Below are positions 35,159 through 48,330 of a DNA stretch of 64,000 bases, in pieces. Each line of letters opens with the position of its first letter. Positions within the stretch are counted from its first letter, which is position 1. The notes under the pieces are model-generated. The model worked only from the letters and a program-made list of their open reading frames with translations, was not told where the DNA came from and made no database searches. Where the stretch lies: the NCBI RefSeq assembly GCF_020921035.1, contig NC_063151.1:23566934-23630933 (forward strand), in the 5' to 3' direction. The DNA comes from Rhodamnia argentea. Lineage: Eukaryota > Streptophyta > Magnoliopsida > Myrtales > Myrtaceae. A program made the translations under genes and the position numbers.

Positions 35159-38100
35159 ATGGAGGCACCTCCCGAGAACGACTTCTGCTCCGTCTGCCAT
35201 GGAGTCTTCCGCGTTCCTTGTCAGGCCAATTGCTCCCACTGGTTTTGCGGTTCGCCCTCTTCCCTCTCTATCGCTCTCTCAGTTTGCCTCATTCCTCATG
35301 TGCTCGATAGCTCGTTCGATCGCGATGCTCGCCGTGAGGTTTTGTTTGCAAATTCGGTTCTTCGACGCTGAGTTCAGCTTGTGCTCATTGACTCTGTGGT
35401 TTCGTTCGTTGATTTGCCGGCTCGTTCTCGTGCTGGCCCCGAGTTTTTTGATTTTGGATTGTGGCTTCGTATGCTTTTGAATGTGGTTAGGGTTACGATT
35501 TTCGCCGGGATGACTTGTGGTCGGTTGCTCTTTTTCGGGTGTATCACAGGAGATTGCATCATGCTCGTGTGGCACCATGGTTCGGCACTTCAGCCCTGCA
35601 AGTGCCCCTTGTGTCGCCGCAACATTACTCTGTTGGTTCCTGCCGAGTCTTCGTTGCAGCTGCGTCAAGACCCCAGTGCTTCTGAAATTCTGCGCAAGGT
35701 CGAAACATACAATCGTTCTTTCGGCGGAAGGAGCGATGGTCTGATCCAGGTAATTACATCTGGAAAGGCACACATCTGCATTTGATCGGTCGATTAATTT
35801 CTAGGTGTTAGAATGGCTTCTTTTATCTTTTCCCGTGCCTGTTTGGTGTGATAATTACGGAGTGTTTGCGACCTATTAGGATGTTTTAGGACTGGTTCTG
35901 TACAATGAATGAAACTTGTAAGTTTGTTGGCAGGAGAGATGCTAGACAATGTTTATCTACATACATTGCTAAAGTGGCCACTTGTGCAGAAAATTATGGA
36001 ATGTTGAGTGCCTACATGCCTGTAGCATCTCGTTTCCTTTGTAACGATGTTGGCGAATCTGGAGGATTTTTTATTTCACTTTCCTCTTCTGCTGTATGGT
36101 TCAAGTTTAGTGCTGAATTAAGGGTTGGTCAGGATGCGTGTTTGTTTCTACCCCATATGCATATTACTACTACTCACAATTTTTTCACTGTTGCTTATGT
36201 AGACCTAAATTTGGCACGGTTATCTTTTTCTTCAGCTATCTGTATAGTATGATCTTATTTGTTCTGTCAAAGGAGCAATCATTATAAGGAAAATAAGGAC
36301 CAACTTATCCTGTATTCTCCTTCCTGTTGCATATGCAATTTCCGGTCTTAGTATCTACTAGGCCTTGTCATTTTTTGAGTGTCATATTTTTGTGCCACGC
36401 GATCACTGTAATCGTTGGCAATCTTTTAGAATGGCATACTTGCATGTGCCAAGGGGAGGACATGTAAGAAGAAAGAAACCAAACAGCATTTACTGAATTG
36501 GATGTTAGAAAGCACAGGTACTCGGGTGCATGATCACGAGCATGGGTTAGCAAATGAATGCTGTTTTGGGTTTAGGCGCATCCTTGTATCTTTTGTTTGG
36601 GACAATGAATTTTATTCTTGATTTATTCAGATTGGCTAAAGAAACTCGAGAGTGATTAATGTATTTATTCAACCTTTCAGTTGTTTACCTTTTCTTTCCA
36701 TTTCTGTCTAACATAGTCTATCTTTGAATATCACGATGTCCATAATCAAAAAGTATGTTGCCTGTTTGTGGTCTTAATTGTTCATTGCTTTCATAGTTGA
36801 ACCTGGGTCTTCTGTATGATTGACTTACATTCAGTCTTTATGGTTGAAGACATCAATTTTACATTGGAGTATGTTCTTTTTTTTTCCTTCACAGAGGATG
36901 CAAGACCTTCCTTTCTTCTTGAGAAGGCTGGCACGGGAACTGAAGGAACCTGAAAGATCTCTTCCTTTCATAATCAGGGCACGTGTATATATTTCAGTAA
37001 GTGATGGATCCAATTTCATTTCCAATATTTCTGATGTCTGCTGAAATTTTCTTCACATAACAAAAGTCCATATATGCTCTGGAAATTTTTCTCGAGTTTT
37101 TAACCTGGAAAGCTGGCATTCCTTGCTCACTGATACTCTCGTGTGTGTGTTTCTTTTTTATAAAATGTCTCTCTCTTGCAGTGTCTTAAACTGAATTCTA
37201 TAGGATCTGTACATACACAATGAAATATGACAGGACATGTTGGTGTACTATTTAAACTGATTCGAAATCATTTGAGCCTGTCACAGGGCATACTGAGCCT
37301 TCTCTGGTATTTCAGATCAAATCTCTTCAATTGGAGTGAAAACTCTATGAAGAAGTCTGTGTTTCAGTTAATAGTTTGGTATACTGTATCAGTACTCATG
37401 ATTCTTTGGTTTTAACTGTAAAAGCCAAAGCTGAAGTGCGTTCAAAATGCAAGTGCCTTTTGCTAGAGCTGTTAGAGCTAGGAACATGAGCAACCACCCT
37501 TTCACTGACCCAAAATAAAAGCTAACCGCCCAGAAATAGGCAAGTAGCCACGGCCAAATTCTGCTGTATATCGAAGGAAGCAGCAGGAAGAGGCTGAGGA
37601 CTCAAGACTAAGATTGCTTCCCATCAGTCCAAACTATTCAATGGAATATTCTTTGATGTCAGAGGAATTTTTTCCTTTTGGTTTTTAAGGGATGTATTGG
37701 TTATCTTAAGCTCAGCTCACATTGTCTCTAGAGATCCTCAATTGTCACAGCAAGTACCCAATTTGCTTCTTGACAATATATCCGAGGGGCAACCATCCTT
37801 TGTCTGATTGAAAGTCCGAACTTTCGGTAATATTTTGCTGATATTTGTGACACAGTGATGTCTCTTTTGCGAAATTTCATCATGTTATATTTTTGCTGAT
37901 TTGTACCTGTTGCGTCAGTAAATACTTGCTATGTTCAAACCTATGAATCGTTGTCTATCTGTGGTTGGAAGCTTAGGAGCAAATCGGCTTGGACTTCCAC
38001 TGAAATTAAAGCAATTTTTTGTTTTATGTGAGAAGAGAAGGAAAAGAGGAAGGGGAAGAGAAAAGAGGGGGGGCGCACGTTGTGGAGGGAGGGAGAGGAT

Positions 38101-39073
38101 GAAACAATTAGGGGTAGCACTACATACAACTTCAACATCACCTTTATCTCAAACTAATTGGGGTCGGCGGTCAATGAATCCAAAAATAAATAAAATCAAA
38201 GCAAGACCGATTTGGGGGAAAGAAATAATTATATAAAAATAAAAATAAAAATATATAAATATGTATAGGGAAAAAGGACTAAAAAGGACAGTCTGGAACA
38301 TAAGAATTCTGACCCTCCACGACACTAATAGCTTTCCTCCAGTTCTTAGATGGTCGAGTACTATGCTTATATAAATTATGCCGTGGGCAACCGTGTCTTC
38401 TATTCTTCTACTAAGTGGACAGGAGGTGTCAGGAAACTGGGAAAAGTTAATTGGGGCTAGGGGTTGCTTCCTTTCGTTTGTTTGCCTGTCATGAAATTGC
38501 TGTAGTACCTTGAAATTGCTTCCATTTTATATGTTGGACGACCTTCATCTGTGCTGGGGTGCACATAGTTAGGTAATGGGGATTCAAGACATTGATATCC
38601 ATTGCTCTAGAGTTGTAATAGTAATTAGTTCTGATGTATAACTACGACATAGAACTATCAAAGTGATGGAAACTTAAAACCGAACAGGGCATTAGACACG
38701 TGCTTCTATAATCACTTGGCTGGGGTAAAGTTTCGGGCATGCCTTAATCATGTTCAGAGGATTATTCTCTTTGCTTTTCTGCTATACCTGCAGACGAAAT
38801 CTTATATTGTTTTACTTTGACAGATGGTTCTAAGTGCAATCTACGTACTCAGCCCTGTGGACTTCATTCCAGAAGGTATTTTGCTCCAGGCTATTCAAGC
38901 TTTCTTCATATGGTTTAGAGAGTCTTGGAAACTAACTTGCTGTTCTGTGGTTTGCCTCAGCAATAAATCCCATTATTGGCTACTTGGATGATCTGATTAT
39001 AGTCCTCATTTGCTTCCTCCATGTGTCTGCTCTATATCGTTCTGTACTCTATTCCCGTCATGGAGGTTCTTAG
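35159..39073 (+). CDS. RNF170-like RING E3 ubiquitin ligase with DUF1232
   Basis: Five exons: 35159-35249, 35550-35749, 36895-36996, 38824-38875, 38961-39073 (TAG); phases agree; 185 residues. The RING C3HC4 is complete in exons 1-2: CSVC, then CSHWFCGDC, then CPLC. The C-terminal part is a DUF1232 segment with VLSPVDFIPE and two hydrophobic stretches (about 130-150 and 155-175). RNF170-type proteins sit in the ER membrane and ubiquitinate membrane clients; in animals these include the IP3 receptor (family knowledge). Plant substrates are unknown. Introns 2 and 3 are over 1.1 and 1.8 kb, and intron 3 contains a retroposon tail. The ATG at 35159 precedes MEAPPENDFCSVC directly, the usual spacing. 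Confidence 0.92.
38108..38190 (-). mobile_element. Retroposon 3'-tail fragment in RNF170-like intron 3
   Basis: ACCTTTATCTCAAACTAATT GGGGTCGGC...ATGAATCC, read on the minus strand, gives GGATTCAT..GCCGACCCCAATTAG, then TTGAGATAAAGG and a degenerate GTT-rich tail. This word order is familiar from plant SINE/LINE 3' ends. Only the tail is present. Confidence 0.45.
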
Positions 39074-41236
39074 AAAGTCCAATGCATCTGTGGAAATTTG
39101 AACCAGCTAGTAAAGAAAGAAGGTTAGAGATTCTCAAAGGAATTGCAGAAAACCTCATGGACTTCTCAAGCGGGTCAAGGTGCAGAGCCACACAGTCCTC
39201 TTTGGCCATTTAAGTACCACTCTCGTCCTGGGCCTTACATGATACTCCTATACAAGGATGATTGTGGATAGATTCCCCTTTCTACGGTGTGTTACTGTTG
39301 CACACAAAATCATTTGTCATATATTCTTTCCATTGGCAACTCTAGCTTTGTTGTATCTAGTGATTTTCAACTAATGACGAACTGGCCTTAGTTGAAGAGA
39401 ACCCATGGGCCAGAGGAATGTCTTGTTGTTTTGATATAGTAAACTCCATTGCACCTTAGTATAGATAGTCATATTAGAATCTAGGGTATGAATCTGAAGT
39501 TCCCGTCCATGGAACATGTCTCCATGAATGACTATGCACAATGCTTCAGGAGTGCTGTGCTACTTTGAGTCGTGATCCCCTCCCCCGTGTTGAAAAATAG
39601 ATCAATAGCAAGCTTGATGAGAGAGATGAAGTTTAGCAAGTTGTGTGTACTTTTTTCATTGGATAATCTTAAATTGGAACAAAGTCTAGAGAAATCAATG
39701 GAAAACAATTTACAGCACTAGGGGACAGAGGGGAACACATAAAGTTCAACAGACGGGGATTGTAGTCCAACTGTTAAAGTACTTAAGGTGTGGAAAATAT
39801 ATTATAGAGGTCCAATGTATCCAAGACTTACCATTACATCAAAGCAGAAGACAACGGCGAGTAGTTATTATTAGTAAAACCAATCAGTAACTTTTTGTGT
39901 TTCGAAATGAAGTATGCTTTTGAGCTAATTCATGTATTTCTCGACAGTTGGCAATGCTTTGTTAGCTGAACTCACGATTGGTGTTTTAGGAAACGGTTTC
40001 CTCACATTTCTGCTGACTGTTTCTTGTGTGGCTTATTCTTCGAGTATGAAGGCCTTGTGCTTTTTTCCCCTTATGGTTCTTCAAATGGTGTTGGAGCCTA
40101 ATGTCTTATTGGGACAGAGAAGACTTAGATGAACGCGTTCTTCTTGGGAGGTAAAGCTATGTCTGAAGGGGAAATATTAACTTGGTTGGTGTTCCAGTTT
40201 TCACTTGGCTTGAGTTTTGAGGGCCGGAGGCCGCTAGATTCAAAAGAGTGGAGCATAAGTCTGTTAGTAGAACTATACAGACATTCAAAAGTTTTCTAGA
40301 TTTTCCGGATATTTGACGGTTCAAATTTAGCATATATTGATAGATCGAGTTATTTTATGAATTAGTTATATTCAATAAATGGATTTAAACATAATATGAA
40401 TGTTAAAATGGATTATAAATGGATCATAAACAGATTGACATTTTACTTAGACTCAATTAACTTCTATGGCTCTCTCTTCATTCTCTCTTGCTCTCACCCG
40501 ATCTCGTGCTCACTCATTCCACACTCTCATCGCAATTTGAGAATGAGTTTTCCTATATTGGATTGAATATGGAAGTGTTTTAGTAATATGAATCGGGTCG
40601 GATATGCGTTGGGTATAAGTCGGGTGTGAGTGTCCGGTTTTTTCACTAAAATATGTTTGATTGAAATGCATGTCCACTTGCTTAAATATTCTACCGGAAT
40701 CTGAATTTTATCTATGTTTGAAAATTCTCCATTTTTCCAAGAACACCTTTGTCATTTGAAAAAGCATCCGTAGTCATATCATTTATGTATCTCCGCACGC
40801 GCCACTCCTCACGAGCAAGTCAAGTCGTACCTTACGTGCGAGACATGGAACGTGGATGTAATCACATCAAACCGCGACTCGTAAATGTAAAATAATATGA
40901 CGAGAGTATGGCAACAAGAGGGAGCGCGCTCGAATTCAAACCCTCGACATTAAGTTTCGATACAATGTTGGCCGATTGTTCTTATTTAGTTTTATCCAAA
41001 ACAATGTAAGATATCAGTAAACATGTTATATCAAGCTTGTGTATCGAACAATGCACCTACCACATCAGCGTAGATCGAGGAGATCGGAGAGAGCAAGTCC
41101 ATGCAAAACACGCAAGTAACTTGTTGGGTGTGGTTCATACTTTTCATCGGTAGGAACGCACAGGAGCTTCGCTTCAACAACTGCTACAGGAGGCCATCAA
41201 GTGGCAACACCCTCGGGATGCTAGAGGGCTTTTAAA
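39074..41236. other. RNF170-like 3' UTR, then intergenic
   Basis: 39074 to about 39300 is probably 3' UTR. The rest is AT-rich. The open frame at 39932-40132 has no family. Words like GGGTCGGATATGCGTTGGGTAT near 40595 suggest a decayed repeat. Confidence 0.45.
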
Positions 41237-41476
41237 GTTTGTGCCCTTGTTTTATTAGTAGTTTAGACTTGGTTCATGAATAAGTGTCGTTATAAATAAT
41301 CTCTTTTTCTTGTAATTAAGAGCTGCAATAGAGGTGAAAAATGCTAGTTATAGTAGAATCATTTGCTGGATGTAGCCCTAATTTAAAAGTAAATTATAAT
41401 AAATCGTGTGTCTCCATTTCTCTTTTTCTCCTTTACTCGCTATTTCGTCGTGTTTGTGTGCCTAATCCCGACAGGA
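41237..41476 (+). mobile_element. Degraded Copia-like LTR fragment
   Basis: The word series TTTAGACTTGGTTCATGAATAA, TATAAATAATCTCTTTTTCTTG, GGATGTAGCCCTAATTT and AAATCGTGTGTCTCC...TTTCTCC follows the usual R-U5 layout of plant Copia LTRs. No internal region, primer site or second LTR is seen. It may be a solo-LTR remnant. Confidence 0.35.
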
Positions 41477-41765
41477 CACCGATGAGTCTACGGAATAAAT
41501 TCTTATACTCTTGGCGTTAAGCTAGACTAGTGTCTATCAACAACTCGAGCGCCCGACATAATGAACGAATCACATGATGTCATGGAATTGTGAGTTGGTG
41601 CATATAATGTTGTCTCGTTTTTGAAAACTTTTTGTGACGATGGTGCAGTCAAATTAGGAAATTTCCCCAGTCCCGTCCGTTCAAGGAGGAGGAATTGGAG
41701 GCGTCCTATGATTAAAAAATTGATACCGTCAACCTCCTGTCTGTGTATATGTACCGCAGAACGTG

Positions 41766-44153
41766 ATGCTTCTTCCTCATCTCCAACCTCTGTCATCTTA
41801 CTGCCTTAGCCAAGCCCAACAACAAACGCAGGCACATGGACCACTTTGCTCAATCTCGACTTTACTTTGCCCCCTCTCCACATCTCTCTGCATTCTCTTC
41901 CTTGTCTTCGGGAAGAAACCTTCATCCCCCAATCTCCCACTGGGCAAACAAGGATGGGCTGTCATTGGTGAGTCTCTGGAGTTCGTCCACACAGCGAAAG
42001 CCGGCCACCCTGAGAAGTTCATACCTGACAGGGCCGCCAAGTACTCGCCAGAGGTCTTCCGACCTTCATTGCTTGGCGAGAACCTGGCGATCTTCTGCGG
42101 GGCCTCGGGCAACAAGTTCTTGTTCTCTGGCCAGAACAAGTACATCACCACCTGGTGGCCCAGCTCCATGAAGAAAGTCCTAGTCTTCCCAGAGACCATG
42201 GAGAGGCTCAACAGGGACGACCCTAAGAAAATGCGCTGCTTCTTGCCAGAGTTCCTGAAGCCAGAAGCTCTCCAATATTACATACTCATCATGGACCCGA
42301 TGGCCAGGGATCACTTGGATACGGATTGGTCGCCACGAGAGGAAGTTGAGGTCTTTCCTTCGGCCAAGAACTACACTTTTGCTCTGGCTTGTCGCCTTTT
42401 CATGAACATAAAGATCCGAAGATCATTTCAAAATTTGCCGACCCGTTTGTTCGTATCGCCTCTGGGCTCACTTCGGTGCCGATTAATCTCCCTGGCGCAA
42501 CGTTTAGCAAGGCGGTCATGGGAGGGAAACAAATAAGGGAAGAGCTCTTGGCGATCATTTGACAATGGAAGAAGGAGCTCTCAGAGGGGACAGGCGCTAA
42601 TGCTAGGGACTTCTTGTTGCAACTGCTGCTCCAAGCGGACGACAACAGGAGTGTGTTCTACGAGATGGAGGTCTTGAACAAGATCATTGGATCGATTGCT
42701 CATCGCGAGTCATGACACAACTAGTACTTCGATCACTGTTGTGGTGAACTTTCTTGCCCAATTCCCTGATGTTTACCAGCGAGTATATGAAGGTACTATA
42801 ACTTCTCACGTAACCAACTCACATTTGCTTTTCTTGATCAATTCGAGGAAAGCACTGAATCTTGCTATCCCAGGAAACTTTTAACTAGATATCCGCAGTG
42901 GAAAGACATATATCTACAATCACCGTCGTAAATATGATGACAACCATCCAAAATTCTATAAATGAAGCAGTAAACCTAAGCTAAACGTTTATACAATGTT
43001 CTCTATAATATACTTTAATGCTTGTGCAACGTTTCCTTTCTAATAGTTAAACCTTACAAAAATTCAACACGCTTAAGTCGAACGGGCAGAAAACAACGAG
43101 GTCTTACACTATACAAAAAGGATGTTAGAATTGTGTAACTTCAATTGCATTGACTCTAGTAACTTAGAGTTTAAGAAAGTTTATGGCTGTTCTAAGAATT
43201 CCGGAATATGTTCCTTCTACCGTGGTACCAATATTCAATTTGTTCGCCTGGTGGACTCTTGATTTTCCTTTTCAGCTCATTACTTACTCAAAGTGTCGCA
43301 CCGTTAAGCTTGCTATGCGATAAAATCCTTGGTTCTATGTACAGGCCAAATTAAGTACATGACAAGCCATTTGAATTTTGCTTCTTTGAACAGAACAAAT
43401 GGAGGTAGCAAAGTCCAAGGGTCCGGATGAGCTATTGAATTGGGACAAGATGAAGTACTCATGGAATGTCACCTGCGAGTCCATGAGGCTTTGTCCACCT
43501 GCTCAAGGCGCATTCACAGAGGCCATTACAGATTTCAATTTCGCTGGCTACACAATTCCAAAGGGTTGGAAGGTAATTATTGTCTTCATCTAAAATGCAT
43601 TAAAAAATGTCAGCTCTTAGAGTTAGCAACTGCCCATGTCCAGAACCTTTAGTATGTTTCAATCTAAAGATTCAGCCAAGTCGATAATTTCAGTTACATA
43701 AGTGAGTTTATACAATCATAAAGTGAGTTTATATTTTCTCAGATTGATGAGTCTACTTTGACACAGTCATGCTTCCTCGGTCCATTTCAAACATAATAGT
43801 CCACAAATGCTGCATTCGCTACCGATGTTATTCTTACCACTATCATGATGTGCAGACATTTTGGACAGTATATTCAACACAGAAGAACCCCAAGTATTTC
43901 CCTGGCCCGGAGAAGTTCAATCCATCCAGATTCCGGGGGGACAGGCCTGCGCCATTCACTTATGTCCCCTCTTCGAAGGAGGTCTCACATGTGCCCGGGG
44001 AAGGAATACACGAGACTCGAGCTGCTCGTTTTCATACACAATCTGGTGACGAGGTTCAAAATAAAGCAGGCGATCCGGGACGAGAAGATCATCTACAATC
44101 CGTTGCCGGTCCCTGCCAATGGTCTTCTAATTGGCCTTCAAACCCATAAGTAA
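41766..44153 (+). pseudogene. CYP716-type cytochrome P450 pseudogene
   Basis: Exon-like parts: 41766-42792, 43394-43572 and 43856-44153 (TAA), with splice sites and phases still plausible. Recognisable CYP716 words are GKQGWAVIGESLEF, HPEKFIPDRAAKYS, LGENLAIFCGASGNKFLF, a helix-I-like [30 protein letters not shown] and a CPGKEYTRLELLVF end. Breaks: a one-base loss near 42408 shifts the frame; in the resumed frame a TGA stands at 42560-42562; another shift is needed near 42685-42690; and a shift near 43970-43990 destroys the FxGGxR half of the heme loop. The N-terminus also looks disturbed. CYP716 enzymes oxidise triterpenes such as beta-amyrin (family knowledge). This copy cannot make an active enzyme. 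Confidence 0.9.
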
Positions 44154-44191
44154 GCAGGCTAGTAGGATGTGCTCGATATAGATTTCCAGGA

Positions 44192-44196
<5 letters not shown>

Positions 44197-44228
<32 letters not shown>
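44197..44228. repeat. (TG)n microsatellite
   Basis: TG dinucleotide run of about 30 bases just after the P450 pseudogene. Confidence 0.95.
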
Positions 44229-44229
<1 letters not shown>

Positions 44230-44230
<1 letters not shown>

Positions 44231-45128
44231 TTGATGGATTATTAATCAGAAGAGTTCAGAGAGGAGTGAGTGGCGTTGCAAGAAAACCAATGTTAGCGGT
44301 GACATAAATCGGTCAGTACAGCTATACTTCTTGTAGGAGTGAATAGCTGAATCCTTTAACCTATCCATAAGGCAATCCACAACAGCTCTTCCAGTCAATT
44401 GATTTAGCACAACTTCACTAAAAGAATTGCAGAATAGATTCTCTGACATGAGAGAGTTTGTTCTTCAAGTAATCATGTTTAGCACAAAGTAGCATGTGAA
44501 AAAAGAAAACTAACATTGCATCTATCGCAAAATTCTTAGGGTTGTACTATCATCGCAGAGTCAAGAAAACCAAGATCCCACATCAATGCAAATTGACATG
44601 CTATCACATTCATGCATAATAAGGAAGCAACCACTCTTTTAGGATTAAGAGTAAAGCTTATAAAAGACGAACGAGATAAAATCTTGGGTGGTAGATACTA
44701 TTGCCATCTGTGAAAGAGGGAGAGAGATCTTCACAAGCTATAAATTTTCCATTCATTCTGCCAAAATTGTAGTGAAAATGTAAACTTGATAATATATATA
44801 CAAGGAAACACGCTTTACATTTCCAACAATCAACCGGAAAATTAATAGTGTGACATTGGTTGACTAGTCATGATCTACAAATCTCACCAGGTTTAAGAGA
44901 GAGTGAAAACCTATATTCTTTTCCAGAAAGATAGGATGATTCTCCTTCCTTCAGGACAAGTCGCCATGGAAGATAGATAGAGGACACAAAGGAGCTAAAG
45001 CGATTGCTCTTTCTGTGCAAATTTCCAAATAGAAGAAAAGTATCCAAAATAAACAGAAGTGATTTTGTGCAAAAAAAAATGCAACCATCTGCTGCAAAGA
45101 GGAGGGAGATTGCCATTGAAGCTACCAC
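44230..45128. other. Convergent spacer and CLD1-like 3' UTR
   Basis: Lies between the P450 pseudogene and the stop of the minus-strand hydrolase. The right few hundred bases are probably its 3' UTR. No gene seen. Confidence 0.5.
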
Positions 45129-46960
45129 TCATGAGGCAGTAAGGGAATCCAACCACGGAAGTAATTTGTCGTGAACTAAATCGGGTCTGTCATCATGAGG
45201 ACAGTGTCCTACCCCTTCCAAAAGAACGAGGCTAAGATTAGAAAGTTTAGAAGGCAAAGCAGAGAAGTATTTACCAACAGGCCCGTCGATCGGAGTAAAG
45301 GGGTCTTGGTCGCCCCACAGAACGAGAACAGGCAACGAGATGTTCGGCATCAGTTGCACGGGATTTGGTCCAGGTGGTCCCGTCACAATGGAGACAAAAG
45401 CATCCAGAGCCCCATCATCGTCTGCTGGTTCCTTGATTATCTGCAGTCCAGTGTGAAGAGAAGCATCTTGAACAAAATATCTCCAGACAGTAAAAGATGA
45501 CTTGATCAATAAGGAACTTCCATTTACCTGAACCAATTCGTCGTCCACAGCTTCCTTATTTCCATATACAGACAGTAGAACATTCCTCAGGTTATCCCTG
45601 AATAGGGCGAAAGAAATGGAGTATGTTTGCATTACATGGAGGTTTGGAAGAGACAGATTTCTGCAGTCTAAAAGATATCTTACTTCTCCTTGACACGCCC
45701 AAAAATTGCAGAAGCAATTCCTCGTTGCTTCAATAAAAAGTCAATGAACCAAAGCAGCGGTGAGAGCAGTTTTATCCTCCAATCGTCTACAATGGCCTTG
45801 TTGTTCATGCCACCAGCACAGTTCAGCAGGACGAGCCCTCGGACCAGGTTTTTTCTAGATTCTGACAGACAAACAAGCCACATAAGCTTCAAGAATCTTG
45901 AACAGATTACCGCTTCAATAATCCCTTCCCATTAATGAAGTTCAGTGGATTCTGCAAACAAAAGAAGGCCGATTCCACACTGCTAAACAATAAATCATAC
46001 CTGAGGCAGCAATTACACAAGCAAGACTTCCAACAGAATTTCCCACCAGAACAGTTGGCCTTCCAACGACATCTTCCAAGAAATCCAGTATCAGCTGTCG
46101 GAAACAAGCCATGGGCGTGAATGAGGCGGACAGGAAGCACATCCGAATTTGAAGCCAAGACAATCATCGTTCGTACCTGAGCCCATGTTTCCATTGTATA
46201 TCTAAAACCGGCTGGCTTGTCTGAAGCACCAAATCCAAGAAGATCAATGGCATAGACAGTGTAATTTCGGGCCAGAATGCTAATATTCCTGGAAGATACT
46301 TAAATTTGGAGAATACGTGAAAAATGTCAATTAGATTGCTTCCTCATACAATGAACTCTTGCTGCCTAAGATTGTGAAACGTCCATGCTTCAATGTAACA
46401 AAATGGTTACTGAATAACAATGAAATCGCCAGAACCCGAAATTGGAATTTCATAGACCCAAACGCACACGAGCTCACCCATCAGTCGCGACTTGGAATTG
46501 CAATCGCCCTCATCCTAAAGTACAGATAAAAATTATTGAATGTAACTCGGGATTGGGAATTGTAGAAAGACCTGCGCCAGTGAGGAATGGAGGCGCCGAA
46601 GCCGTGGACGAGAAGCAGGGGAGGCTTCGAACCGGGAGGCGAAGCCGAGGGATCCGAATCGGAGACGAAGTAGTTGATGGAGTACTGACCCTGCCATTGC
46701 CACTTTCGGCACTTGCCCTTTATCACGCTCGCCTCCAGCACACCGCCGTCGCTCGGACTCGCAGCCGAAGGGGCTATGGTCGCGGAGTCGCCGCAACGGA
46801 CGGCGACGAGCCTCGGTCTTCTGCCACTTCTTCCCGCAGGGTCTCGAGGAGCGAAGGAGGAGGAGGAGGAGGTGTTGAGGTTGCGTGGCTTCCGCGACGA
46901 CGTGAGCGCGGGCGACGAAGGGCCTAGCGACCAGAGAGGCGACGTCACCGCAGTGCCCAT
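45129..46960 (-). CDS. CLD1: Chloroplast alpha/beta hydrolase, chlorophyll dephytylase-like
   Basis: Six exons on the minus strand: 46960-46572, 46288-46177, 46094-46001, 45861-45684, 45597-45528, 45440-45129 (TGA); phases agree; 384 residues. The first 60 or so residues are Ser/Arg-rich with few acids, a likely plastid transit peptide. Alpha/beta-hydrolase marks: the LLLVHGFGAS oxyanion region, nucleophile elbow GNSVGS (Ser about 187), acid in LWGDQDPFTP (Asp about 327) and GVGHCPHDD (His about 360). The overall layout matches Arabidopsis CLD1 (At5g38520), which removes phytol from chlorophyll in photosystem II turnover. Pheophytinase is a related alternative, but the sequence reads closer to CLD1. 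A TTC run (about 47008-47028) lies in the leader. Confidence 0.82.
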
Positions 46961-48330
46961 TGCAGCGAAGGTTGGATTGGATTAGACGACGAGGACGACG
47001 ACGATTGTTCTTCTTCTTCTTCTTCTTCCTCCTGCCATGAGCACGCTGAACAAAGACCAACTTCTGTGGAACCGAACGTTCCAAGATCTTTTCCCGGAAT
47101 GAGTGGACGGATGGCGCGTAGAATTTTTAACTTTTTTTTTTTTTTTCAGTATGGTTTTGTTTTTGGGTTTTTTTTTTCTCGTCAAAAAACGCTACGGGAA
47201 ATCCACCGCTCCGGCCATGCCTCCACTGGTCTCACAGTCCGGGCCGATTACCCTCGATCATCTGGCTTTGTGGTTCCTTCCGTCATGCCAGCCTCTTTCT
47301 TTCTAAGGATCGTTCACGTGACTTGTATAGTATAATATTTCATTACGATCACTCGTTATATGTCTTCAATCAATTTAGATATTTCATTGTGTTGATTTGG
47401 ACATTTGTCTCGACTCAATAAAACAACCGACATTGACTTGGCACGCCCATTGGCATAAGAGCAGCATCAACATCCGATTAACTTTTACGCAAATGGTCGA
47501 CCAATCCCGCCTTCGGATGCCTTCCACATCATATTTCTTTCGTCTAGAAAATTCCTAGCCTTGGATCGTTCCTGTCACATCCCTCATATTTCTCTCCAAA
47601 TTACAGAGCTCATTGCCGTGCCTTTTTCGTGGAATTGGAAAATGTCAGACCGTGCCATGACAATTGGTGAGGGTTTGCTCACCCTCACCTGATGGCTGCA
47701 CGAGGAAGGATCGTCTACGTTGAGACACCGATGAGGGTCTCCGACCCGTAGAGGCGAGGGAAAGGCAGTAGTATCACTGGCCAATGGGCCGAGTCGATCC
47801 AAGAACGGCACAACCCAACATGATTGGGCTCGTGCCCGGTCCCGACCTGGGTCAAGCCCATGGGCCCTAAAGGATCGGCCCATGTCTTGTTCGGGGGAGG
47901 AAGACTGAATGTAATCATCTGGGCCCATATGACCACGGGCCTCATTCGCGTCACTCGAGGACGCATCACTCTTGCCCCTTTCTGTCATGTTTTACTGTTT
48001 GCGTTATCATAATATTCTCGAAAGTCTCCGGAGGAAAAGGCTAAAGTGGAAGGCGAGGAAGCAACTGGAAGCCACCTGCTGCATCCAACGCCCTCAGCTC
48101 CATCCTTTCGAGTTAAACTGATCTGAAAATATGAAATATTTATCGGAAATTGTGACGGATTAGATTTGATTTCTAAGGAGGTAATTCATATAATTACAGA
48201 AAAAAAATTTCTAAATCTATTGCGTTTATATTAATTTAATCTCAAGTCATAAATTTTTTGAAAATTTAAACAATATATTCGTTCCACCCGATTTTGATCG
48301 AAAAATGCTGTGGTTCAATTACCTCCGACC
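46961..48330. other. CLD1-like leader and intergenic spacer
   Basis: Contains the TTC run and two poly-T runs near 47133 and 47169. Then comes a GC-richer stretch at 47640-47970 with overlapping open frames that show no domain. No further gene. Confidence 0.5.
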
